Assembly (NCBI GenBank): GCA_002309345.1 | Contig: DBWZ01000091.1 | Span: 1 to 64,000 of the forward strand | From: Pseudobutyrivibrio sp. UBA1225 | GTDB taxonomy: Bacteria > Bacillota > Clostridia > Lachnospirales > Lachnospiraceae | DNA: 64,000 nt | Reading direction: 5' to 3' | Shown: positions 19,707 through 28,005 of the stretch, piece after piece | Numbering within the stretch: position 1 is the stretch's first letter | Layout of the letters: the number at the start of each line of letters is the position of its first letter | The notes under the pieces: generated by a model | Databases searched by the model: none | Seen by the model: only the letters and a program-made list of their open reading frames with translations | What the model was told of the DNA's origin: nothing | Translations under genes and position numbers: made by a program

Positions 19707-19736
19707 ATTGGCAGAAGACAAAGGTCTTCTGTCAAT
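19707..19736 (+). terminator. Hairpin before tdk, terminator or attenuator
   Basis: A 13-bp stem with one G-T pair (ATTGGCAGAAGAC against GTCTTCTGTCAAT) and a loop of about 4 bases. It ends 20 bases before the tdk start, so it could end the GGDEF transcript or shape the tdk leader. No long T-run follows. Confidence 0.5.
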
Positions 19737-19756
19737 TTATGTAAAGGGGTTAATAA

Positions 19757-20329
19757 ATGGCAAAGTTGTATTTTTATTATGGCGCGATGGGTTCATCCAA
19801 AACAGCCAATGCTCTGATGACTCATTTCAACTACGAAGAGGTTGGACAGAATGCGCTTTTGGTCAAGCCAGAGATGGATACTAGATTCGGCGAGCGCGTG
19901 GTTCGATCTAGGATTGGCTTGGAGCACGAATGCGTTTTTTTAGAGGATTTAGTGCAGATGCCCGAGGATGAAATCAAGAAATACGATTGCATCATCGTTG
20001 ACGAGGTACAGTTCGCAACCCCTGAGCAGGTAGATTATCTATCTGACATTGTTGATTTTATGGATGTGCCAGTGGTAGCTTACGGTCTTAGAACAGATTT
20101 CATGAACAAGCTGTTTCCAGGCTCAGAGCGATTGATAGCTATCGCTGATGTAATACATGAGGTTAAGACGGTTTGCTGGTGTGGTCGCAAGGCCACCTGC
20201 AACACTAGATACAACGAAAACGGGGTTGTGCGTTCTGGTCCACAGGTTATGCTGGGTGCAAACGATTCTTACGTGGCGCTTTGCCGCAAGCATTTTAAAT
20301 TAGGGCAGCTTGCCCCGGATGAAAAATAG
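19757..20329 (+). CDS. tdk: Thymidine kinase (type II)
   Basis: 190 residues; phosphorylates thymidine to dTMP in the salvage pathway. Seen: P-loop GAMGSSKT (residues 9-16), the DEVQF box with the candidate catalytic Glu83, YGLRTDF, and zinc-ligand cysteines in CWCG and near the end CRKH. Length fits the family. The AAAGGGG ribosome site precedes the ATG. The next gene begins 12 bases after the stop. Confidence 0.96.
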   Translation: MAKLYFYYGAMGSSKTANALMTHFNYEEVGQNALLVKPEMDTRFGERVVRSRIGLEHECVFLEDLVQMPEDEIKKYDCIIVDEVQFATPEQVDYLSDIVDFMDVPVVAYGLRTDFMNKLFPGSERLIAIADVIHEVKTVCWCGRKATCNTRYNENGVVRSGPQVMLGANDSYVALCRKHFKLGQLAPDEK

Positions 20330-20341
20330 AAAGGCTTTCCG

Positions 20342-22393
20342 ATGACTTTTAGTTTAGGCATTACTTTAACATTCTTTATATACGTGGCATTCTGGATTCA
20401 GCTTCCGGGAATGTTTCTTTGCGATCTTTTGATTCCTCACAGATTAAAGGTATCAACAAGGCTTTTGGCATCTTACGGTCTTGGAGCAGCAGCTGTTGGG
20501 TTCTTCTTTTATCTTCAGTGCTTGTTCCAGGTTTCTAACGTAATTACGGTAATGGGGCCACTATTGTCTGTGATGTATATAGTGACTCATATCAAAAAAG
20601 GACGCCCATCAATATTTAACGAGGATGAAAAGTTTAGCCGTTCATTTTTGATTATGTTTTTCATCATTTATATAGCGTCTATGCTGTCATTCCAGTTCAA
20701 ATACTGGGGAGTGCTGTCTGGGGAAACAACTCAGGTTTATCACGATTTCCTTTTCCATACGGGCAACATCACCACCTTGAGTCGCACTCTATTTGGATAT
20801 GATATCCGCGTTGCGGAAGTCAAATTCTTCTATCATTATTTCTACGAATTAACCTTTGCTTTATGTAAGCATATTTTTAAGATGGATGCTTTTAGACTGT
20901 ACCTAAATGGTAACGCATTAGTATGTGCGTGGCCTTTGTCCTTGGCGCTTACTATAATTGGTCAGCGCATCAAGAATTCCACCGAGTCGACCAAGTTTCA
21001 GCGCTTGTTCTATTGTGGAGGATTATTTGTTTCCTGCATTTGTCTGTTACCTTTGAACGTAGTAGGTGGCAGATTCCCAATCTCTTGGCTAGACAATCAT
21101 CTGTTTTCAAACGGCAATGCCATGGGACTTGCCCTGTCTATGACAGTTCTAACCATAGATATTTTGGTAGAGGGATGGTACGAGGAATTCTCTTTGCGCA
21201 GATTGTTTGTACTTTTCTTGCTTATCATGGGAGTTACAGGCTACAAGGGTACTGCAGGTGCTACAGTCATGGTTATCGCAATTGCGGTATCTGTAATTGA
21301 AACATTCATTATCAAAAAGTTTAGCCTTGCCAGATTGGCATATGTTGTTACTATTACGATAGGATTCTTATACACCAATATCGCTATCAACACTGGACCA
21401 AGCTCGCCTGGTGCCAACAACAGAAGAGTAGATTTTACTACAGCTGGAACCTTGGGCAGCAATCGTATCGGTCAGATTTTTAGCAAGTTTGGATTCGATT
21501 ATACGAATACCGTATGGGCGGTAATTGGAGTTATCCTTAGTTCTATCGTTATCATCGGTCCATGCATCCTTCCATTTGTGGGATTTGCAGTTAGCCGTTT
21601 CAAGAAGCTAATCAAGGAAAAGGAAATCGGAGATATTTTTGATTGGTTTGTAATCGGTTCGGTTTTAATTGGCTTGGGCGGATTCTGTCTCTTTGCTGTG
21701 CCAGGATTTTCTCAGGTGTACTTTGTCATTGCCAATGCAGCCTTTATTTTCTATGGCTCCATGAAATATTGTGTCGAGAACAAAGAAAAATGGGTGACAA
21801 AGCTTACCTATGGATTCTTTGCACTAGGAACGCTTTTCCTTGTAGTGGATTTGGGTCATTACTGTTATGATGATATCAAATCAAACCAGGATTACGCAGG
21901 CAAAATAGAGGATGTTCAATATTTGGTTTCCAGGGAAAACATAGAAAAGGGCTACACAGAATCCTTAGTTTCCAAAGAGACAATCCAAGCTTATCAGTGG
22001 CTGCGTGACAATACCGACGAGTCATCGAGGATAGCAGTCGACAGATTTTCCGAGGGCTTGGACAAAACATCTGGCGGCAAAGATAAAAGGCAGATCTACT
22101 TCTATGCTAGCGCTTTTTCTGAGCGTCAGTGCTTTATAGAAGGTTATGATTATTCAGATATAACAGAAGAGCAGATACAGGCTAAGCTCAGAACCAATGA
22201 AAAGTTCTTCAGCTCTGACCCTAATACTGCCAACAGCGCTCTTTCGCTGAATGGCATTAACTATCTAGTGGTTACCCAAATCGGTCATCCGGATTTTGTG
22301 AACACTAATCCTCAGCTGGAAAAGGTTTTTGAGAACAAAGATGTATCGATTTACAAGTTTAAAGCAAATGCTTCTGCGAAAGTGATTGAATAA
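20342..22393 (+). CDS. Polytopic membrane protein, GT-C glycosyltransferase-like
   Basis: 683 residues with about 12-13 hydrophobic segments up to residue 520 and a soluble C-terminal domain. An acidic/aromatic stretch YHDFLFHTGN lies in an early loop, and the C-terminal domain starts with the pattern AYQWLRDNTDESSRIAV common in lipid-linked-sugar transferases and related GT-C membrane proteins. It probably transfers a sugar or modifies a polymer outside the membrane, but the catalytic residues are not certain. It sits at the head of the polysaccharide locus, 12 bases after tdk and 17 bases before the FkbH-like gene. Confidence 0.65.
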   Translation: MTFSLGITLTFFIYVAFWIQLPGMFLCDLLIPHRLKVSTRLLASYGLGAAAVGFFFYLQCLFQVSNVITVMGPLLSVMYIVTHIKKGRPSIFNEDEKFSRSFLIMFFIIYIASMLSFQFKYWGVLSGETTQVYHDFLFHTGNITTLSRTLFGYDIRVAEVKFFYHYFYELTFALCKHIFKMDAFRLYLNGNALVCAWPLSLALTIIGQRIKNSTESTKFQRLFYCGGLFVSCICLLPLNVVGGRFPISWLDNHLFSNGNAMGLALSMTVLTIDILVEGWYEEFSLRRLFVLFLLIMGVTGYKGTAGATVMVIAIAVSVIETFIIKKFSLARLAYVVTITIGFLYTNIAINTGPSSPGANNRRVDFTTAGTLGSNRIGQIFSKFGFDYTNTVWAVIGVILSSIVIIGPCILPFVGFAVSRFKKLIKEKEIGDIFDWFVIGSVLIGLGGFCLFAVPGFSQVYFVIANAAFIFYGSMKYCVENKEKWVTKLTYGFFALGTLFLVVDLGHYCYDDIKSNQDYAGKIEDVQYLVSRENIEKGYTESLVSKETIQAYQWLRDNTDESSRIAVDRFSEGLDKTSGGKDKRQIYFYASAFSERQCFIEGYDYSDITEEQIQAKLRTNEKFFSSDPNTANSALSLNGINYLVVTQIGHPDFVNTNPQLEKVFENKDVSIYKFKANASAKVIE

Positions 22394-22410
22394 GAAATGA
22401 GAGGATAAGG

Positions 22411-24183
22411 ATGAAGGAACTAGAATATCCCTTTGACGCAGATTATCTGCTATCCAAGAAAAAGAAAATAAAAAAGGAACTCCTTGCATCAGATGCCAAA
22501 TTTATCGACAAAAAGATTGCAATCTTGGGGGGCAGCACAACAGCCAACATCATGCTTATGATGGAGCTATTTCTGCTAAACAATGGTATTCGACCTACAT
22601 TCTACGAGAGCGAATACAACAAGTACTACGAGGATGCAGTCTTTCCAAATCCTGAATTAGAGGAGTTTGCTCCAGACATCATCTACGTCTGTACAAGCAA
22701 TCGCAACATCACCACCTATCCGGATTTATCCATGGACAAGGCGGTGGTAGAGGAGCTTTTGACAAATCAGTATCTCAAGTTTGAGAGTATTTGGAAGACT
22801 TTGGCGGATAAATACAACTGCCCAATCATTCAAAACAACTTCGAGATGCCGTTATACAGATTGATGGGCAACCGAGATGCATATGATTTCCATGGACATA
22901 TGAATTTCATCAGTCGCCTCAATCAAAAGCTATATGACTATGCAGAGTCGGCAGACAATTTTTACATCTGCGACCTTAACTATATTTCCGCTGATTATGG
23001 ATTAAAGGAATGGTCTGATCCATTCTATTGGTATATGTACAAGTACGCTATGTCTGTTTCGGCGATTCCGTATCTGTCATTCAACGTGGCAAACATCATC
23101 AAGTCCTTGCTTGGCAAGAACAAAAAGGGATTTGTCCTTGATCTAGATAACACTCTCTGGGGAGGTGTGATTGGTGACGACGGTGTGGATGGCATCGAGC
23201 TTGGACCAGAGGAGTCTGAGGGACAGGCATACACCGAGTTTCAGCAATACCTCAAGGCTCATCAGCAGCTAGGTGTGATTTTGAATATAGATTCTAAGAA
23301 TGATAGAGAAAATGCCATCGCAGGTATCAATCATCCTGACAGCGAGTTCAAAGAATCAGATTTTATATCGATAAAGGCAAACTGGGATCCGAAGGACAAA
23401 AACTTTGCTGATATTGCAGCAGAGCTTAACCTGCTTCCAGAAAGCCTGGTCTTTGTAGATGACAATCCGGCGGAGCGTCACATAGTTACGGAGCAGCTTA
23501 AAGGAGTATCAGCGCCAGAGGTAGACAATGTGGTTCACTACATTCAGACTATTGATAGGTCTGGCTTTTTCGAGACAACCAACATCTCCGACGACGACCT
23601 AAAGCGCAACGAGATGTATAAGGAGAATGCCAAGAGAACTCAGCTTCAAAGTAGCTTTGCGGATTACGGTCAGTATCTTGATTCTCTTGAGATGACTGCC
23701 GAGATTGATAGTTTTGCACCTGTTTATATGGCGCGTATCGCACAGCTCACCAACAAATCAAATCAGTTCAATCTCACAACAAAGCGCTTCACCCAAACCG
23801 AGATAGAAGAGACTGCAGCAAACGACGCTTATATCACGTTATACGGCAAGCTCATGGACAAGTTTGGGGATAACGGTGTTGTCAGCATCGTTATTGGTCA
23901 CGTGGATGGAGCGGCTTGCGACATAGATTTATGGCTTATGAGCTGTCGTGTTTTGAAACGAGATATGGAATATGCTATGATGGACGAGCTTGTTAAGCGC
24001 TGTCAGGCACGTGGGGTAAAGACTCTTCGCGGTCACTACCTGCCAACAGCCAAAAACAAGATGGTTAAAAACTTCTACGCCGACATGGGATTCAATCTAG
24101 TCTATGAAACCGAAGATGGTTCATCTGATTGGGAGCTTTCCCTTGTAGAATATGAGAATAAAAATAAGCATATCAAAGTTTGA
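22411..24183 (+). CDS. FkbH-like HAD phosphatase/acyltransferase
   Basis: 590 residues in three parts: an N-terminal SGNH-like segment (ILGGSTTAN near residue 35), a HAD IIIC domain (about 240-370) with LDLDNTLWGG (Asp244 nucleophile, Asp246) and VFVDDNPAE, and a C-terminal GNAT-like domain (about 430-585). FkbH-type proteins load glyceryl or similar acyl groups on carrier proteins; in polysaccharide loci they are thought to prepare or transfer an acyl decoration. No acyl carrier protein gene is visible nearby. The ribosome site is AGAGGATAAGG. Confidence 0.85.
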   Translation: MKELEYPFDADYLLSKKKKIKKELLASDAKFIDKKIAILGGSTTANIMLMMELFLLNNGIRPTFYESEYNKYYEDAVFPNPELEEFAPDIIYVCTSNRNITTYPDLSMDKAVVEELLTNQYLKFESIWKTLADKYNCPIIQNNFEMPLYRLMGNRDAYDFHGHMNFISRLNQKLYDYAESADNFYICDLNYISADYGLKEWSDPFYWYMYKYAMSVSAIPYLSFNVANIIKSLLGKNKKGFVLDLDNTLWGGVIGDDGVDGIELGPEESEGQAYTEFQQYLKAHQQLGVILNIDSKNDRENAIAGINHPDSEFKESDFISIKANWDPKDKNFADIAAELNLLPESLVFVDDNPAERHIVTEQLKGVSAPEVDNVVHYIQTIDRSGFFETTNISDDDLKRNEMYKENAKRTQLQSSFADYGQYLDSLEMTAEIDSFAPVYMARIAQLTNKSNQFNLTTKRFTQTEIEETAANDAYITLYGKLMDKFGDNGVVSIVIGHVDGAACDIDLWLMSCRVLKRDMEYAMMDELVKRCQARGVKTLRGHYLPTAKNKMVKNFYADMGFNLVYETEDGSSDWELSLVEYENKNKHIKV

Positions 24184-24271
24184 ATGGAACAGTTGCTACA
24201 AGAGATTTGAATCTGTGTTAAGCATTTGATTGTTGATTATTTAAAGTAGTATTAATGCGATAACAAATATT

Positions 24272-25093
24272 ATGATTAGAGACATTATTAAAAACAGAAA
24301 GTTAATAGCGAAATTAGCCAAGAATGACTTCAAGCAAAAGTTTGCTGGCTCTACCCTGGGTATTATTTGGGGTTTTGTTCAACCAGTGATTACCGTGCTT
24401 GTGTATTGGATAGTTTTTGAAAAAGCCTTAAAACAAGAGGGGGTAGTGGTTGGTGAAACCAATTTTCCATATGTACTTTTGCTTTCCACAGGTATCATCC
24501 CTTGGTTTTATTTCGCAGAGGTGCTTTCTTCAGGAACAATAGTATTGCAAGAGTACAACTATCTTGTCAAAAAGGTAGTGTTTCCAATCAACGTGTTACC
24601 AGTAGTAAAGGCAGTTTCATCACTGTTTGTGCACGTGTTTTTCGTGCTATTTACAGTGCTGCTGACATTGGCCCTAGGCTGTGGGATTTCCCCATATGTT
24701 TTGCAGCTCATATATTATTCCTTTGCGATGATGATATTTGTCATAGCCTTAATCTATCTGACAAGTGCCTTATGTGTATTTTTCAGGGACATGGCGCAGC
24801 TTATAAATATCTTTCTGCAGGTTGCAATATGGGCAACGCCTATTATGTGGAAGTTTGATCTTGTGTTAAAGGAGATTGAGCTAGGTCACATATCTCCTGT
24901 AATTGCATACATTCTAAAGCTTAATCCAATGTACTACATCACCAGCGGATATCGTGATAGCTTTATTTACAAGGTGGGATTCTGGTCACATCCATTGCTC
25001 ACAGGATATTTTTGGATTGTTACAATCATTATGTTTGCTCTTGGCACTCACGTGTTCAAAAAGCTCCAGCCTCAGTTTGCAGATGTTATATAG
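24272..25093 (+). CDS. wzm: ABC-2 polysaccharide export permease (Wzm/TagG type)
   Basis: 273 residues, six membrane segments, with the family patterns NDFKQKFAGSTLGIIWGFVQP near the N-terminus and ATPIMW and NPMYYITSGYRD in the second half. It exports a finished, lipid-linked polysaccharide with the ATPase encoded at 28006. The pair is normally adjacent but here 2.9 kb lie between them. No Shine-Dalgarno is visible before the ATG; a TGCGATAAC sequence 7 bases upstream could be a -10 box of a leaderless message. Confidence 0.9.
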   Translation: MIRDIIKNRKLIAKLAKNDFKQKFAGSTLGIIWGFVQPVITVLVYWIVFEKALKQEGVVVGETNFPYVLLLSTGIIPWFYFAEVLSSGTIVLQEYNYLVKKVVFPINVLPVVKAVSSLFVHVFFVLFTVLLTLALGCGISPYVLQLIYYSFAMMIFVIALIYLTSALCVFFRDMAQLINIFLQVAIWATPIMWKFDLVLKEIELGHISPVIAYILKLNPMYYITSGYRDSFIYKVGFWSHPLLTGYFWIVTIIMFALGTHVFKKLQPQFADVI

Positions 25094-25238
25094 CTGAGTG
25101 TGACTTCTTATAGGATAAACAATAATAATTTGATTGGTTAAATTTTAATATGCTGTTTGGCATAGTCGGTAGAAATCTCTAAGTTTGCGAGGTTTTGACA
25201 CTGATATTAAAGCATGTTGAATAAATAAAATAATTAAC

Positions 25239-25274
25239 AAAAATCGCCTTGTTATTTAGGGCGATTTTTTTCGC
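25239..25274 (+). terminator. Hairpin terminator after wzm
   Basis: A 10-bp stem (AAAAATCGCC and complement) with an 11-base loop, the right arm running into seven T residues. It cuts wzm off from the genes downstream. Confidence 0.88.
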
Positions 25275-25341
25275 CTCAGTTCACTTTCTCGTAACAAGTC
25301 AAATGTTATAATAGAATCAGCTAGAGAGAGGGGGCTTGCAT

Positions 25342-26166
25342 ATGAGGGGATTTTTATTTTCTAAAGTCAAGAGAACTGTAGCTGTCAGCATAGTTACCTT
25401 GCTTTGTTCTGTGATTTTTTTCAATCATATCATTTATGTACCAGCCAATGCCGATGAGGATATTGTGGTTCAGATAGTGGCTCACAGGGGATACTCTGGA
25501 GCCTATCCTGAGAATACCCTTAGTGCATTTGCAGGAGCATATGCATGCGGAGCAAAGACAGTAGAGTTCGACGTTCGCAAAACCAAAGATGGTGAACTAG
25601 TTATTTATCATGATGAGACTTTAGAAAAAGTTAATGGGGATGAAGAATACGGAATCTCAGATTATACCTATGACGAACTGCTTCAGTTAGATGCAGGTGC
25701 ATGGTATGATATTGATTTTGTGAGTGAGAGAATTCCTACATTAGATCAAACACTTAGCTTACTTCAATCCACCAACATGCGTATATTCTGCGAGTTAAAG
25801 GATATCGGAGACGATCCAGAGTTTTCAGCTCAGGTATACGAAAAATGTGCTCAGTACGGAGTCTTGGACAGAGTTGTTTTCCTATCATTCAATTACGATT
25901 ACTTAACTGCCATTAAAGCAATCAATCCTAGTCAAGCAATTATGTTTTTGGCGTCCTTTGGTAAATCAACTTTACCTGTCAAATATCCGGCTGAATATTA
26001 CGGAGTCAACATGAAGACTCTCACGCCAAAGACCGTTCGTGCAATCCACGAGGCGGGAGGCAAGGTTTATACATACGCACCAGAAAGCAAGGGGCAGATG
26101 TTATCCCTTCAGCGCTTGGGTGTGGATGGTGTAATAACCGATTACGCTGATGTAGGGGCGTTATAA
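25342..26166 (+). CDS. Secreted glycerophosphodiester phosphodiesterase
   Basis: 274 residues: a signal peptide or anchor (about 10-38) and a GDPD barrel. The family signature is complete: AHRGYSGAYPENT (His48), the metal-binding EFDVRKTKDGELVIYHD, and a late ELKD. It hydrolyses glycerophosphodiesters, possibly including teichoic-acid-like glycerol phosphate at the cell surface. ATG 25342 is chosen because GAGGGGG lies 7 bases upstream; a TTG two codons earlier is too close to that site. Confidence 0.93.
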   Translation: MRGFLFSKVKRTVAVSIVTLLCSVIFFNHIIYVPANADEDIVVQIVAHRGYSGAYPENTLSAFAGAYACGAKTVEFDVRKTKDGELVIYHDETLEKVNGDEEYGISDYTYDELLQLDAGAWYDIDFVSERIPTLDQTLSLLQSTNMRIFCELKDIGDDPEFSAQVYEKCAQYGVLDRVVFLSFNYDYLTAIKAINPSQAIMFLASFGKSTLPVKYPAEYYGVNMKTLTPKTVRAIHEAGGKVYTYAPESKGQMLSLQRLGVDGVITDYADVGAL

Positions 26167-26175
26167 TAATCCTCC

Positions 26176-26232
26176 GGCTTTAGGTAATGGGGTTCCTAAA
26201 GCCAAGCAAGTGGCACCGAAAGGTGCCACTTG
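26176..26232 (+). terminator. Two tandem hairpins after the GDPD gene
   Basis: First stem GGCTTTAGG/CCTAAAGCC (26176-26203), second stem CAAGTGGCACC/GGTGCCACTTG with a GAAA loop (26207-26232). The T-run is weak, so termination is likely but not certain. Confidence 0.65.
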
Positions 26233-26336
26233 TGTTGTGTTAGGGATATTTAGTTTTGCAGTGTTCTAACATTAACTTTCCTGCCATTCATACTATTCCG
26301 CGATTTGATGATAGTGTTATCTTTGAATACGAAAAA

Positions 26337-26365
26337 TTGCAATCGTAATACAATTGCATTATAAT
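26337..26365 (+). promoter_or_regulatory. Promoter and possible operator of the relB-like gene
   Basis: TTGCAA, a 17-base spacer, TATAAT. The spacer contains the inverted repeat GCAAT...ATTGC overlapping the -35 box, a plausible site for autoregulation by the antitoxin. Confidence 0.65.
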
Positions 26366-26395
26366 TATTATATAAAATAAAAGGAGGTAACAATA

Positions 26396-26662
26396 ATGGC
26401 ACTTTCAACAATTACTGCTCGTGTTAGCGATGTAGATAAAAGCAATTTTGATTCTTTTTGCTCATCGGTTGGATTGACTTCATCTGCAGCAATAAACATG
26501 TTTGTAAAAGCTGTTCTTCGTGAACATAGGATTCCTTTTGAAATCAAGCAGGAGGATCCCTTTTTCAGCGATGAAAATCAAGCCTATGTATTAAAGTCTG
26601 TCAATGAACTTCGTGCTGGCAAAGGAACAGCGCACGAGTTAATTGAGGTCGAGGATGAGTGA
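26396..26662 (+). CDS. relB: RelB/DinJ-family antitoxin
   Basis: 88 residues with an N-terminal ribbon-helix-helix (STITARVSDVDKSNFDSFCSSVGLTSSAAINMFVKAVL) and the PFEIK segment typical of DinJ/RelB proteins. It would bind its own promoter and neutralise a RelE/YoeB-type toxin. The AAGGAGG ribosome site is strong. The partner gene is reduced to ten codons, so the antitoxin is orphaned here. Confidence 0.9.
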   Translation: MALSTITARVSDVDKSNFDSFCSSVGLTSSAAINMFVKAVLREHRIPFEIKQEDPFFSDENQAYVLKSVNELRAGKGTAHELIEVEDE

Positions 26663-26687
26663 GAAGATTTGGTCTGATGATGTGTGA
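26655..26687 (+). pseudogene. Remnant of a YoeB-type toxin
   Basis: A frame beginning at an ATG that overlaps the antitoxin stop by 8 bases, the usual coupling in such pairs, reads MSEKIWSDDV and then stops. YoeB toxins start with a closely similar W-S-D-D-A/V-W pattern. The body of the toxin is missing, and a terminator follows 23 bases later. Confidence 0.6.
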
Positions 26688-26709
26688 GAGATTGTTGGAT
26701 AAAAAAGAA

Positions 26710-26738
26710 TAGCCCGCCGGGAGCGGGCTATAAGATTA
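26710..26738. terminator. Hairpin terminator between the antitoxin and cassette D
   Basis: An 8-bp GC-rich stem (TAGCCCGC and complement) with a 5-base loop. On the minus strand it is followed by TATTCTTTTTT, serving cassette D; it also ends the antitoxin transcript. Confidence 0.8.
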
Positions 26739-26742
26739 AATG

Positions 26743-27858
26743 CTATTTTTGTTTAATATGTTGTTGCGTATCGTAATGGCTTTTTTTATAATCAGGCTGA
26801 ATGCTAGGTAAATTACTTGTTGATGAATCATTTGGATTCGGATAAGGACCATTAACGTTTGCATAATAATTCTTCAACATTTCTCGCAATTCTATTTCTT
26901 TTGCAGGGGTAAAAGTCGACCATTTTTTTCGCTTTGGTTTTTTCTTAAGGGTTTCAGTATAACTAAGTATGGGCTTAAATTTCTCTATATCTGCAGTAAT
27001 TGATTCTTCCAAAACATTTTCTTCTGGTAATTTTGACATTTTCTCTGTTGTTTTATAATTGTTTTTGGCAATCTCAAGGATTGATTCATAGGTATGATCG
27101 TCTACTCTTTTTGTTTTATTTAATTGAGAAACAAGTTTGTTAGCTTTTTTGATTGTATGATTTGCTCTTTTTAATTCTTCTTCCTGACTAGCGATAATAG
27201 GTTCGTGTGTCTGAGTGATAAATATACTATTTTTTTCACCTAAATTTGTTACTGCCGTATCCATTCCTTTTTTTCGTGTCGCAGTGTCTTGATTAATCAT
27301 TTTTACGTAGTTGGTATTATTCGTTATACTTTTTCCTATTTTGTTAATGACGCCATCAATGTTTGCGTTAATTTCCTGTATACGAACTTTTTTATTATAT
27401 TTATCAATAAAATGATCATTCTTTTTCTTAATACTGTGAATTTTCTTTAGGATTTTATCTATTTTTTTATTGGTCATGTTACTTAAAGGATCGTCAAGTC
27501 GACGCAGCAATGTATCAGATGCTTCGTTGATAAATGAAAAGTTTTCAAATATAATTTTTTCTGCTTTTTTGGAAATTGACAAAAGCTTTTCATATTGTTC
27601 TATAACATTTTCTTTTTTTTCTTCACATCTAAAAGCGAATTCTTGTAAATCAGTATTTATTTCGTTCTTTAATTTAACTAGTTGATCTAAACTATTCAGC
27701 GTAAATTCACCAATTGTATCAACAAAGTACGTTGTTGAATTATTATTCGCTAAAGACCTTATATCATTAAGCTTTGTTCCTATAATATTCGCTTTTCTTT
27801 CATATACATTATTCCATGATGAAATAATGTTATTTGTTTTTTCTAATAGTCTTCCCAT
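26743..27858 (-). CDS. AT-rich helical cassette protein D
   Basis: 371 residues, highly Lys/Asn/Ile-rich, no signal peptide or membrane segment. Residues about 1-290 are strongly helical with coiled-coil spacing. A basic stretch KKPKRKKW follows, then GPYPNPN (cassette A has GPYPNSN, with TTCGGATAAGGACCA identical in both genes on the plus strand), and a polar tail ending HIKQK. No known domain was recognised. ATG 27858 is chosen because AAGGAG lies upstream; an ATG seven codons earlier has no ribosome site. It lies between the antitoxin and wzt and separates wzm from wzt. Confidence 0.75.
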   Translation of the reverse strand: MGRLLEKTNNIISSWNNVYERKANIIGTKLNDIRSLANNNSTTYFVDTIGEFTLNSLDQLVKLKNEINTDLQEFAFRCEEKKENVIEQYEKLLSISKKAEKIIFENFSFINEASDTLLRRLDDPLSNMTNKKIDKILKKIHSIKKKNDHFIDKYNKKVRIQEINANIDGVINKIGKSITNNTNYVKMINQDTATRKKGMDTAVTNLGEKNSIFITQTHEPIIASQEEELKRANHTIKKANKLVSQLNKTKRVDDHTYESILEIAKNNYKTTEKMSKLPEENVLEESITADIEKFKPILSYTETLKKKPKRKKWSTFTPAKEIELREMLKNYYANVNGPYPNPNDSSTSNLPSIQPDYKKSHYDTQQHIKQK

Positions 27859-27912
27859 AATTTCTAATCTCCTTTTCATTAAAACATAAAAATTATTCCT
27901 GTCCTATTTACT

Positions 27913-27957
27913 ATTCAATAAAATTTTCCATTTTTTTCCATTCTCCCGAAAAATTTT
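27913..27957 (-). promoter_or_regulatory. Cassette promoter element, gene D
   Basis: On the minus strand: AAAATTTTT, 8 bases, TGGAAAAAAA, a second TGGAAAA inside the spacer, then TTTTATTGAATAG. 19 bases lie between GG and TTGA; TTGA is 57-60 bases before the ATG. Confidence 0.7.
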
Positions 27958-28005
27958 GCGCTCAATCCGAAATATGATAAAATTAGTGCATATTTTGGAG
28001 GCAAT

